Source: Geobacter sp. UBA2189 (GTDB lineage: Bacteria > Desulfobacterota > Desulfuromonadia > Geobacterales > Pseudopelobacteraceae). From it: a stretch of 20,940 nucleotides of DNA. The translations under genes were made by a program, and so were the position numbers. Position 1 is the stretch's first letter; the number at the start of each line of letters is the position of its first letter. Location of the stretch: assembly GCA_002328035.1 (NCBI GenBank), contig DCVL01000004.1:32375-53314 (forward strand). The letters are read 5' to 3'. Under the pieces are notes generated by a model. The model saw nothing but the letters and a program-made list of their open reading frames with translations. It was not told the DNA's origin and ran no database searches. Shown here one piece after another: positions 1 to 6,597 of the stretch.

Positions 1-10
1 AGTTGGTCAA

Positions 11-100
11 TTCCCACCTTTGCAAAGGGGGGTTAGGGGGGATTTGGTTTGTAACGTCAACGACAAATCCCCCTAAATCCCCCTTTTTCAAGGGGGACTT
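11..100. repeat. Nested inverted repeat of G/C runs
   Basis: The left arm (11-45) and right arm (65-100) are imperfect reverse complements, separated by about 19 bases. Both arms share a pattern of A-rich triplets alternating with five- or six-base G (or C) runs. Each arm also folds on itself: CCTTTGCAAAGG in the left arm, and CCCCCTT/AAGGGGG in the right. The whole could form a cruciform or a double hairpin. Similar runs occur as dispersed elements in other bacterial genomes as I recall them, but I could not check copy number. It lies downstream of the minus-strand gene ending at 188 and could also slow or end its transcription, although no clear T-tract follows. Confidence 0.75.
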
Positions 101-187
101 TATATTACAAAGACTATGTGTCTGAGTAGGATTAATCCTGTTTTAAATTGTAATAACTGTAGCAAACCCTCTGAAGCGTCAATAGCG

Positions 188-1435
188 CTATTTATTGCAG
201 CTCTGGAAACGGATTTCGTCAATGGTCAAACCGCTTGTTTTAGCGTAGGCACCGTTACCTTTGTATTCTTCACGAGCTCCGTAGAAACGGAACTGGCACC
301 AGGGTTCACCCGGTACCTGATAGACAATACCACCGTAGATCCTCCGGGCAACCGGCACTCCCAGAGCATTGCGGTCAATATGATACCCACCGTTATCCAT
401 AAAATTCTTTATAACCTTGGCATTAGGATGCCATTTTTTGATAACGTTGTTTGCCAGCCCCTGGGCATAGTGCTTGTTGCTGGTTACCCCTTTAACAGAC
501 CAGGTGGGCGCCAGTTCATCGACCTTTTTCTTCATGACTTCCCGTGACTTGGCAATAGCCTCATAAACCCCGTTCATCTGGCTGGGGTCACCTATCGCCT
601 CAATCGGCTTGGCAAGTTCTTTGGTCAATTGCTGCTTTTCAGCATCACTCACCGAAGACAGATTCTTGTATTCAAACTTGTCGTTAACCCTCAGGAAACC
701 TTCGTTAGAAACCAGCTTGTCAGGGCCGCCCCCCAGTCCTTTATCTGCAAGGATCTGCCTTGCGTAAGTCTGTAACAGCTTACCCAGCAGTTCCTGGTTT
801 TTTTCTGCTGCCGCACACCAGTCCGCCCCCGAATATTGTGAACGAAACATGGGGCAGGAACGATTTCCCAACTGAGCCAATGCAGGGTTTTCCTTGCAGA
901 TCCTGGAAACCTCTACTGCTGCTTCTTTGGCTTTGGGAAAATTTTCCGGCATAATATACATGGTTTCATCCTGCTGACGCTGTAGAAGGTTTTCAACCCG
1001 CTTTGTCTTGGGATCATTAATCATATTTCCAAACTGCATGCAGACATTCTGACTGGCCTGGGCACTGGCTGCCGCAACCTGCTGATTACCCTGGGCTGCC
1101 TTGGCAAATTTTTGATAACTGTCAAGGCGCCCCTTTATATCCTTTGCAAGGACAGTGGGGCTCATCCGTTCCATCATCCCAAGACTGTTGTAATAGCCTA
1201 TTGCCCTGTTAAGGTTAGCTTGACAGCTCTGAAGCCAGCCGTTTGTAGCTTCAGCAGGCACCCCCGGCTTGATGGCGTTACCATCCCAATACTGATCAAT
1301 GCTGCAGTTGTTCAGTGTCATCTCAATGTTACGGACTGTCCGGTCTACCTTTGGGCTGGCTGTAGCTTCAGATGTCATAAAGACACCAAACGCAAGCGCA
1401 GACACTGTCATCAGTGTAATCTGTCTTTTGTGCAT
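188..1435 (-). CDS. Exported eight-cysteine protein of unknown function
   Basis: This 415-residue protein is not one I recognise. Residues 1-26 form a Sec signal peptide (MHKRQ, then a hydrophobic stretch, with likely cleavage after ATA at about 26). No other membrane segment is seen, so the mature protein should be periplasmic or secreted. It has eight cysteines (about 44, 71, 132, 180, 194, 207, 380 and 413), an even number that suggests disulfides in an oxidising compartment. The middle is helical and rich in Ala, Gln and Lys. The last 60 residues are aromatic- and glycine-rich (IYGGIVYQVPGEPWCQF) and look like a compact beta domain. The ATG is supported by a GGAGGGGAG ribosome binding site. 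It is monocistronic: it has its own promoter, and the strong terminator of the ilvE unit lies upstream. Confidence 0.8.
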   Translation of the reverse strand: MHKRQITLMTVSALAFGVFMTSEATASPKVDRTVRNIEMTLNNCSIDQYWDGNAIKPGVPAEATNGWLQSCQANLNRAIGYYNSLGMMERMSPTVLAKDIKGRLDSYQKFAKAAQGNQQVAAASAQASQNVCMQFGNMINDPKTKRVENLLQRQQDETMYIMPENFPKAKEAAVEVSRICKENPALAQLGNRSCPMFRSQYSGADWCAAAEKNQELLGKLLQTYARQILADKGLGGGPDKLVSNEGFLRVNDKFEYKNLSSVSDAEKQQLTKELAKPIEAIGDPSQMNGVYEAIAKSREVMKKKVDELAPTWSVKGVTSNKHYAQGLANNVIKKWHPNAKVIKNFMDNGGYHIDRNALGVPVARRIYGGIVYQVPGEPWCQFRFYGAREEYKGNGAYAKTSGLTIDEIRFQSCNK

Positions 1436-1474
1436 AACTCCCCTCCATTTTGTAAAAAAAATTTAATTTTATCC

Positions 1475-1502
1475 GGTATATATCAGAATCCATATTTGTC
1501 AA
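1475..1502 (-). promoter_or_regulatory. Putative sigma-70 promoter of the exported-protein gene
   Basis: On the minus strand a perfect TTGACA (plus-strand 1497-1502) is followed after 16 bases by TATACC (1475-1480). It lies about 40 bases upstream of the start codon at 1435 and downstream of the terminator at 1511-1550. The -35 is exact and the -10 matches at four of six positions. Confidence 0.5.
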
Positions 1503-1510
1503 GCTTCCAA

Positions 1511-1550
1511 TAAAAAAGGGGCTAAACAGCTTAAATCTGTCTAGCCCCTT
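1511..1550 (-). terminator. Rho-independent terminator of the ilvE unit
   Basis: Arms 1516-1529 and 1537-1550 pair over 14 bases with one mismatch around a 7-base loop. On the minus strand the stem is followed by a run of six T (plus-strand A at 1512-1517). It sits just after the stop of the small gene at 1575 and so ends the ilvE transcript. The other side is also A-rich (1551-1560), which does not favour termination in the plus direction. Confidence 0.9.
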
Positions 1551-1574
1551 AAAAGTCAAAAAAACAACATCCGT

Positions 1575-1880
1575 TCAGTTCATATCGCCATCACCACCGC
1601 TATAGGTATCAAGCCACTGCTGCTGAGGGCTTCGACTATCGCCATACTGTACAATCACACCATCCTCGCGCTGATATGAACATGACCAGCCTGGCCAGTC
1701 AGCCTTGTAAAAGGTTGGATATTCATTTGGATGTTCCAGCGGTTCGTAAGGTTCGGAATATTTTGACCAATCCTTTGGCAACGGGCAGCGCTCATCACCA
1801 CGATAATCACCTGCGGCATACAGTTGTGTACAGAAGATACAAACAAAAACAGAAGCAATTATAGATATCTTTGGTATCAT
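1575..1880 (-). CDS. Small exported protein of unknown function, downstream of ilvE
   Basis: A 101-residue protein. I start it at the ATG at 1880 rather than the upstream GTG at 1892, because GAGG lies six bases before the ATG while the GTG has no ribosome binding site. Residues 1-22 are a signal peptide (MIPKISIIASVFVCIFCTQL, then YA). The mature part is about 79 residues, acidic and rich in Tyr, Trp and Pro, with two cysteines (about 32 and 67) that could form a disulfide. It follows the ilvE stop by under 20 bases with no promoter between, so it is probably co-transcribed with ilvE and ends at the terminator at 1511-1550. Its relation to amino acid metabolism is unclear. No family is recognised. 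Confidence 0.7.
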   Translation of the reverse strand: MIPKISIIASVFVCIFCTQLYAAGDYRGDERCPLPKDWSKYSEPYEPLEHPNEYPTFYKADWPGWSCSYQREDGVIVQYGDSRSPQQQWLDTYSGGDGDMN

Positions 1881-1898
1881 TCCAAACCTCACACAACT

Positions 1899-2978
1899 CT
1901 AATGTGGATCAACTATTCTCACCCAGCCATATCTGTCTTCAATCTTGCCTGTCTGAATGCCGGTAAGGGTATCGTAAAGCTTTTGTGTGATATTTCCAAC
2001 AGCACCGCCACCAATCTGAACCGAATCTTCCTTGTAACCAAGCTTGCCAACCGGAGTTATCACTGCGGCTGTGCCACTTCCAAATGCCTCGGTCACCTTG
2101 CCTGCTTTCAGGTCACTGAAAAGTTCATTGACATCAATCAGTCGTTCTTCCACGGTGCAGCCCAGCTCAATAGCGAGACGGAGCACTGATTCACGGGTGA
2201 TGCCGGAAAGTATGGAACCGGTAAGCGGAGCAGTCACAATATGGTTGCCGTAAGCAAAAAACATATTCATGGCGCCAACCTCTTCTATGTAGCGACGCTC
2301 CCTGCCATCCAGCCACAACACCTGATCATAACCGTTTTTCTTGGCTTCAAGACCAGCCTTCAAAGATGACGCATAGTTGCCGCCTGTCTTGGCATCTCCG
2401 GTTCCGCCAGCCACTGAACGGACAAAAACATCTTCAACAAGTATGCTTACCGGGTTGAAACCAGCCGCATAGTACGCGCCAACCGGTGAAAGGATAACAA
2501 AGAAGTAATAATGGTCCGAAGGTTTTACTCCAAGCACAGGATCCATAGCAATCATTGCAGGGCGTATATACAGAGACGTTTCAGGGGCTGTAGGTATCCA
2601 GTCCTTTTCAAGATCAACCAGCATATCTATCCCGTCCAGAAACAGCTCTTCCGGCACTTCCGGCATGCAGAGACGTGCGGCGGACTGATTAAAACGACGT
2701 GCATTCATCTCCGGACGAAAAAGGGCGATACGTCCATCTTCCCATTTGTAGGCCTTAAGCCCCTCAAAGATCTCCTGAGCGTAATGAAGAACAGCAGTCG
2801 CCGGATCCATAACAAAAGGTTCGTAAGGCTTGATCCTGGCACTATGCCAACCTTTACCAGCTGTCCACTCCACCAGAAGCATACGATCGGTAAACAGCTT
2901 GCCAAATCCAAGCTGGGATTCATCCGTAACCTTCTTCTTCATCTGTTTGTTAGACAATGGAAGCACTTCTATCTGCAT
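1899..2978 (-). CDS. ilvE: Branched-chain amino acid aminotransferase
   Basis: A 359-residue, class IV PLP-dependent aminotransferase of the longer (BCAT type II) form. It transfers the amino group between glutamate and the 2-oxo acids of leucine, isoleucine and valine, the last biosynthetic step and the first catabolic one, in the cytoplasm. The PLP Schiff-base lysine is in GGTGDAKTGGNYA (about K197). The cofactor-binding EEVGAMNMFF follows at about 232-241, and the phosphate-binding SGITRES lies further on. Length is normal. The ATG is preceded by AGGAGGTGG. It heads a two-gene unit with the small exported protein downstream, and its promoter region contains the paired palindromes at 3047-3072. 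Confidence 0.95.
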   Translation of the reverse strand: MQIEVLPLSNKQMKKKVTDESQLGFGKLFTDRMLLVEWTAGKGWHSARIKPYEPFVMDPATAVLHYAQEIFEGLKAYKWEDGRIALFRPEMNARRFNQSAARLCMPEVPEELFLDGIDMLVDLEKDWIPTAPETSLYIRPAMIAMDPVLGVKPSDHYYFFVILSPVGAYYAAGFNPVSILVEDVFVRSVAGGTGDAKTGGNYASSLKAGLEAKKNGYDQVLWLDGRERRYIEEVGAMNMFFAYGNHIVTAPLTGSILSGITRESVLRLAIELGCTVEERLIDVNELFSDLKAGKVTEAFGSGTAAVITPVGKLGYKEDSVQIGGGAVGNITQKLYDTLTGIQTGKIEDRYGWVRIVDPH

Positions 2979-3004
2979 TTGCCACCTCCTGCGGTTAATA
3001 ATCA

Positions 3005-3030
3005 GAAAAAATAAGCGGCATTAAGCCGCC
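3005..3030 (-). promoter_or_regulatory. Hairpin plus T-run in the ilvE leader
   Basis: On the minus strand GCGGC (plus 3025-3029) pairs with GCCGC (3015-3019) around a five-base loop. The T-rich TTATTTTTTC follows directly. It lies between the predicted ilvE promoter and its ribosome binding site, starting only about 7-10 bases after the expected transcription start. It could be a weak attenuator or a 5' mRNA-stabilising stem. No leader peptide fits in front of it. Confidence 0.4.
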
Positions 3031-3043
3031 AACGCTGCTTTAA

Positions 3044-3073
3044 TTCTTACTGCCAGTAATGACAGACTGTCAA
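3044..3073 (-). promoter_or_regulatory. Putative sigma-70 promoter of ilvE
   Basis: On the minus strand an exact TTGACA (plus-strand 3068-3073) is followed after 18 bases by TAAGAA (3044-3049). It directs transcription toward ilvE. Two adjacent palindromes cover the spacer and parts of both promoter elements, so a bound protein would be expected to block it. Confidence 0.5.
3047..3072. promoter_or_regulatory. Two back-to-back 13-bp palindromes, putative operator
   Basis: TTACTGCCAGTAA (3047-3059) and TGACAGACTGTCA (3060-3072) are each perfect palindromes around a single central base and abut with no gap. They share the pattern T(T/G)AC(T/A)G-N-C(A/T)GT(C/A)A, so they look like two copies of one site with a 13-bp period. 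They lie over the ilvE promoter in the ilvE/cysE divergent gap. The regulator is unknown, and none is encoded in the window. Confidence 0.55.
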
Positions 3074-3138
3074 CAATTTCTTGGCTGTTTTTTATCGGGA
3101 TTAAAAATCTGTTCATCTTTCGGAGTACAGAGCAAAAA

Positions 3139-3167
3139 TTGACGCTACAGGTTCTCTATGGTAGCCT
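3139..3167 (+). promoter_or_regulatory. Possible cysE promoter
   Basis: TTGACG (3139-3144) and TAGCCT (3162-3167) are spaced by 17 bases, 41 bases upstream of the chosen cysE start. The -10 is weak (three of six). If real, it excludes the TTG codon at 3139 as the start. Confidence 0.3.
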
Positions 3168-3207
3168 TAAAAACAGTTCAAGCACCAAAATGGAGGGCAG
3201 CCTGGCA

Positions 3208-3894
3208 ATGTTAAGACAGATGCGTGACGATATCAACTCGGTTTTTGACAGGGATCCGGCAGCCCGCAGCTCTCTTGAGATACTTTTCTGCTATCCTGGT
3301 CTTCATGCAGTATGGCTACATCGGATTGCCCACTGGTTATGGATACACAACTGGTTCTTTCTTGGCCGTTTTGTCTCACAGTCCTCAAGATTTCTGACTG
3401 GAATAGAGATCCATCCTGGCGCCAAGATAGGGAACCGTTTTTTTATAGATCACGGGATGGGGGTAGTTATCGGTGAAACTGCAGAGATTGGAGATGATGT
3501 TACCCTTTATCACGGAGTAACACTTGGGGGTGTTACCTGGGACAAGGTAAAACGCCATCCTACCCTTGAAGACAAGGTAGTAATCGGTTCCGGAGCCAAG
3601 ATTCTTGGTCCTTTCACCGTTGGCCGTGGCGCGAAGATAGGTTCAAATTCGGTAGTTGTCAGGGAGGTTCCACCAAACGCAACTGTTGTTGGAATCCCTG
3701 GAAAGATAGTCCTGATGTCTGAGGAGGCTAAAGAAGGACGTCCGGATCTGGAGCATGGCAAGCTGCCGGATCCATCCGCCTCCGCCTTTGCCGCTATGAC
3801 TGAACAGCTTAAAGCACTTGAAGAAAAGTACAATAATCTGCAGATAGAGTATGAATCATTAAGAAAAGAACTGAATCTCAAAAGACAGTTTTAA
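3208..3894 (+). CDS. cysE: Serine O-acetyltransferase
   Basis: It makes O-acetylserine from serine and acetyl-CoA, the committed step of cysteine synthesis. I use the ATG at 3208 (228 residues). The frame is open from a TTG at 3139, but family members begin near MLRQMRDDI, and a GGAGG lies 11 bases upstream. A short helical N-terminal part (1-65) is followed by the left-handed beta-helix with hexapeptide repeats (about 68-165). Catalytic residues D81-H82 (DHGMGVVIGET) and H102 (YHGVTLGG) are present. Residues 195-228 look like a coiled coil ending in KRQF. The usual C-terminal isoleucine that docks into cysteine synthase is absent. It precedes nadK by 64 bases on the same strand. Confidence 0.93.
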   Translation: MLRQMRDDINSVFDRDPAARSSLEILFCYPGLHAVWLHRIAHWLWIHNWFFLGRFVSQSSRFLTGIEIHPGAKIGNRFFIDHGMGVVIGETAEIGDDVTLYHGVTLGGVTWDKVKRHPTLEDKVVIGSGAKILGPFTVGRGAKIGSNSVVVREVPPNATVVGIPGKIVLMSEEAKEGRPDLEHGKLPDPSASAFAAMTEQLKALEEKYNNLQIEYESLRKELNLKRQF

Positions 3895-3907
3895 GTCAGA
3901 GGATGCC

Positions 3908-3947
3908 ATCAAGCTTCAACAGATAGACAAGATCTTGAAGCTGTGAT
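3908..3947 (+). other. Inverted repeat between cysE and nadK
   Basis: ATCAAGCTTCAA (3908-3919) pairs with TTGAAGCTGTGAT (3935-3947), 12 pairs with one bulge, around a 15-base loop. No T-run follows, so it is not a typical terminator. It may be an mRNA processing or stability hairpin. It ends 11 bases before the nadK start, next to its ribosome binding site. Confidence 0.5.
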
Positions 3948-3958
3948 ACAGGAAACCC

Positions 3959-4816
3959 ATGAAAAAGGTAGCTATCTTTGCAAAGGTACATGATCCCCGA
4001 TGCCAGGGAGTAGCGAGTGAGCTGGTAACCTGGCTTGAGGCTCGCAACTGCATCCCACTGGTTGATACCCATCTGGCACGCCACGTTGGTTACTCCAGAG
4101 GCCATACCAATGAAGATATTCGTGATCAGGCAGAGCTGGTTGTTGTGCTTGGAGGCGATGGCACCCTGATATCTGTAGCGCGTCTGTTCAGTAACCGCCA
4201 GGTTCCGATCGTAGGAGTGAACCTGGGTAGCCTCGGTTTCTTGACTGAAATCACGGTTGAACAGCTATATCCGGTGCTTGAGCAATGTCTGGCAGACAGC
4301 CACAAGATTACAGAAAGGATGATGCTTGATGTTGTGGTAACCAGAGGGGAAGAAGAGATATCACGCTGTCAGGTTCTTAACGACGCCGTTATAAACAAGG
4401 GAGCACTAGCACGGATTATTGAACTTGAGGCAAGGGTTAACGACAACTTCCTTACAACCTTCAAGGCTGATGGCCTGATAATATCCACCCCGACAGGTTC
4501 AACAGGTTATTCGCTCTCCGCCGGCGGCCCTATTGTCCAGCCATTGATGAAATGTGTGCTGATAACACCTATCTGCCCACATACACTTACAAATCGCCCA
4601 ATTGTAATTTCCTATCAGTCCACCGTTAGAATTACCGTAAAATCATCATTCGATGAGATGGTATACCTGACACTTGATGGCCAGGTAGGGGTTGAACTGC
4701 AGGAGGGGGACTGCATTGAGGTCAGCAAGGCAGCAACAACCACTGCGCTGGTTATGTCTCCTGAAAAGGATTATTTCGCAATCCTCCGAGCCAAACTGAA
4801 ATGGGGGGAGCGTTAG
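3959..4816 (+). CDS. nadK: NAD kinase (ATP/polyphosphate)
   Basis: A 285-residue cytoplasmic enzyme that phosphorylates NAD to NADP. Motifs in order are GGDGT (65-69, catalytic Asp 67), NLGSLGFLTE (88-97), the NAD-contact NDAV (141-144) and TPTGSTGYSLSAGGP (177-191). Length is normal. The ATG has an AGGA seven bases upstream. The stop lies six bases before recN, so the two are probably co-transcribed, a pairing common in bacteria. cysE upstream is likely part of the same transcript. Confidence 0.95.
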   Translation: MKKVAIFAKVHDPRCQGVASELVTWLEARNCIPLVDTHLARHVGYSRGHTNEDIRDQAELVVVLGGDGTLISVARLFSNRQVPIVGVNLGSLGFLTEITVEQLYPVLEQCLADSHKITERMMLDVVVTRGEEEISRCQVLNDAVINKGALARIIELEARVNDNFLTTFKADGLIISTPTGSTGYSLSAGGPIVQPLMKCVLITPICPHTLTNRPIVISYQSTVRITVKSSFDEMVYLTLDGQVGVELQEGDCIEVSKAATTTALVMSPEKDYFAILRAKLKWGER

Positions 4817-4822
4817 CCCTTC

Positions 4823-6484
4823 ATGCTTACCGAACTTTCGATCCGCAACGTTGCCATCATTGATCGTCTTCAACTCTCCTTCAAAACAGGGCTTAACATA
4901 CTTAGCGGTGAAACAGGCGCAGGTAAGTCTATCATCATTGATGCACTTACCCTGGTCTGTGGCGGGAGGGCATCCGCAGATCTGATCCGCTCAGGAGAGG
5001 ATGAGGCCACAGTTGAAGCGATCTTTGATATCACCGGATTGACAAACATAAAAACGGCTCTTGAAATGGCAGGCTTTGAAACGGGTACTGAACTTCTTGT
5101 AAAGCGCTGCCTTAGCCGTGCTGGTAAAAACCGTGTTTACATCAACGGTTCCCTTGCCACACTGTCACAGCTGGCAGAGCTGGGGCGTCAACTGGTTACA
5201 ATACATGGTCAGCACGAATCTCAAGGACTTCTGAAACCTGAATACCACCTTACACTGCTTGATTCATTCGCAGGGGCTCTGGAACTAAGGAAAAATCTGG
5301 CAACAGCTTTTGAAGAGTGGCAACAAACTGCAAAAAGGCTTGTCCATTTTGATGAACTGGAAAGAGAGGCTTCCAGAAGGATTGATCTGCTATCATATCA
5401 GCTTGAAGAGATAAGCTCTGCAAACCTTAAAACCGGTGAGGAAGAGGAACTTGAAGAGCGACAGCGTATCCTTGCAAATGCAGAACGCCTTAATTTTATA
5501 ACCGGTTCAGGTTATGAACTTCTATACGGTGGCGATCTGGCTCTGCTTGGAGAGCTTAAGAGGTTGGTCACAGGGATGAAAGAGGCTGTATCTATTGATC
5601 ATTCGCTTCATTCTTTGCAAACCATGCTTGATGAAAGCTATCTACAACTTGAGGATGCGGCTCTGCAGCTGCGTGACTATGCAAACCGGATAGAGTCAAA
5701 CCCTGAAGAACTGAAACAGATTCAAGACAGACTTGATCTGCTGCTTCGCCTCAAACGCAAATACGCCCCTACAGTAGGAGAGCTAATGGCAATGGGGAAG
5801 TCAATGGCAGAAGAGCTTGATGAGCTGAAGAACCGCTCTCTATCCCGCGAACAGTTACAGCAGGAGCTGAACGAAAAGCGAGCCCTGTTTGAAAGGATTG
5901 CACTGGAACTAGGCCAAAAGCGTCGAACTGCCGCTTTAAAACTTGAAGAACAACTCGCTGACGAAATACACCAGCTCGCCATGCCTCACGCCGTGGTCAA
6001 GGTAACATTTGAGACTCTTGCAGAACCAAGAAACAGTGGATTTGAAAAGGCTGAATTCCTCTTCTCCTCCAATCAGGGGGAAACAGCACGTCCATTGGGG
6101 AAGGTCGCATCAGGTGGCGAGCTTTCCAGATTGATGCTTGCGTTCAAGCAGGTTCTGCCTGAGGGAGAAGCCCCAACCCTGGTGTTTGATGAAGTTGACA
6201 CCGGAGTTGGAGGCGCTGTTGCCGCTGTTGTGGGACGAAAGCTGCGAAACCTTGCAACCGGACAGCAGGTTTTCTGTGTAACCCACCTGCCACAGGTTGC
6301 TGCTTGGGCTTCACAACATATAAAGGTTCAGAAAGAAGTAGAAAATGGAAGGACCGCCACTTCAGTAAAAGAGCTGGACAGAAAGAGCCAGACAGAAGAG
6401 ATAGCCCGTATGCTGGCAGGTGAACAGATTACAGCTGCAGCGCTTAAGCATGCCGAAGAGATGCTGAAACAGGCTGTTCTTTGA
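4823..6484 (+). CDS. recN: DNA double-strand break repair ATPase RecN
   Basis: A 553-residue SMC-like ATPase acting in recombinational repair of double-strand breaks. The N-terminal half-ATPase has Walker A GETGAGKS (29-36). The middle (about 150-370) is coiled coil rich in Glu, Leu and Lys. The C-terminal half has the signature ASGGELSRLMLA and Walker B LVFDEVDTGVGG (Asp about 456), then the VTHLPQVAA switch. Length is normal. It starts six bases after the nadK stop. A GGGGAG 12 bases upstream is a distant ribosome binding site, so translation may be coupled to nadK. No terminator is obvious after it. Confidence 0.95.
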   Translation: MLTELSIRNVAIIDRLQLSFKTGLNILSGETGAGKSIIIDALTLVCGGRASADLIRSGEDEATVEAIFDITGLTNIKTALEMAGFETGTELLVKRCLSRAGKNRVYINGSLATLSQLAELGRQLVTIHGQHESQGLLKPEYHLTLLDSFAGALELRKNLATAFEEWQQTAKRLVHFDELEREASRRIDLLSYQLEEISSANLKTGEEEELEERQRILANAERLNFITGSGYELLYGGDLALLGELKRLVTGMKEAVSIDHSLHSLQTMLDESYLQLEDAALQLRDYANRIESNPEELKQIQDRLDLLLRLKRKYAPTVGELMAMGKSMAEELDELKNRSLSREQLQQELNEKRALFERIALELGQKRRTAALKLEEQLADEIHQLAMPHAVVKVTFETLAEPRNSGFEKAEFLFSSNQGETARPLGKVASGGELSRLMLAFKQVLPEGEAPTLVFDEVDTGVGGAVAAVVGRKLRNLATGQQVFCVTHLPQVAAWASQHIKVQKEVENGRTATSVKELDRKSQTEEIARMLAGEQITAAALKHAEEMLKQAVL

Positions 6485-6521
6485 AAGGTATTACCCCCCT
6501 CCACAACCCAAAATTGTTTTT

Positions 6522-6550
6522 TTGAAATTCCTGTTATGCTCGTGCAAAAT
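6522..6550 (+). promoter_or_regulatory. Possible promoter of the chemoreceptor gene
   Basis: TTGAAA (6522-6527) and CAAAAT (6545-6550) are separated by 17 bases, about 47 bases upstream of the ATG at 6598. No flagellar (sigma-28) or sigma-54 consensus was seen in the recN-chemoreceptor gap. Confidence 0.4.
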
Positions 6551-6597
6551 TTTCCCTTGTTTCTATTGGTGTTCAATTGATGATTAAGGAGGATCAT

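Noticed and set aside
116..547. Plus-strand 143-codon frame opposite the exported protein gene.
   Set aside because: The minus strand carries a signal peptide, ribosome binding site and promoter; the plus frame has none of these.
3139..3207. cysE beginning at the TTG at 3139 with 23 extra residues.
   Set aside because: The TTG falls in a possible -35 box, lacks a well-spaced ribosome binding site, and the extra residues do not resemble the family N-terminus.
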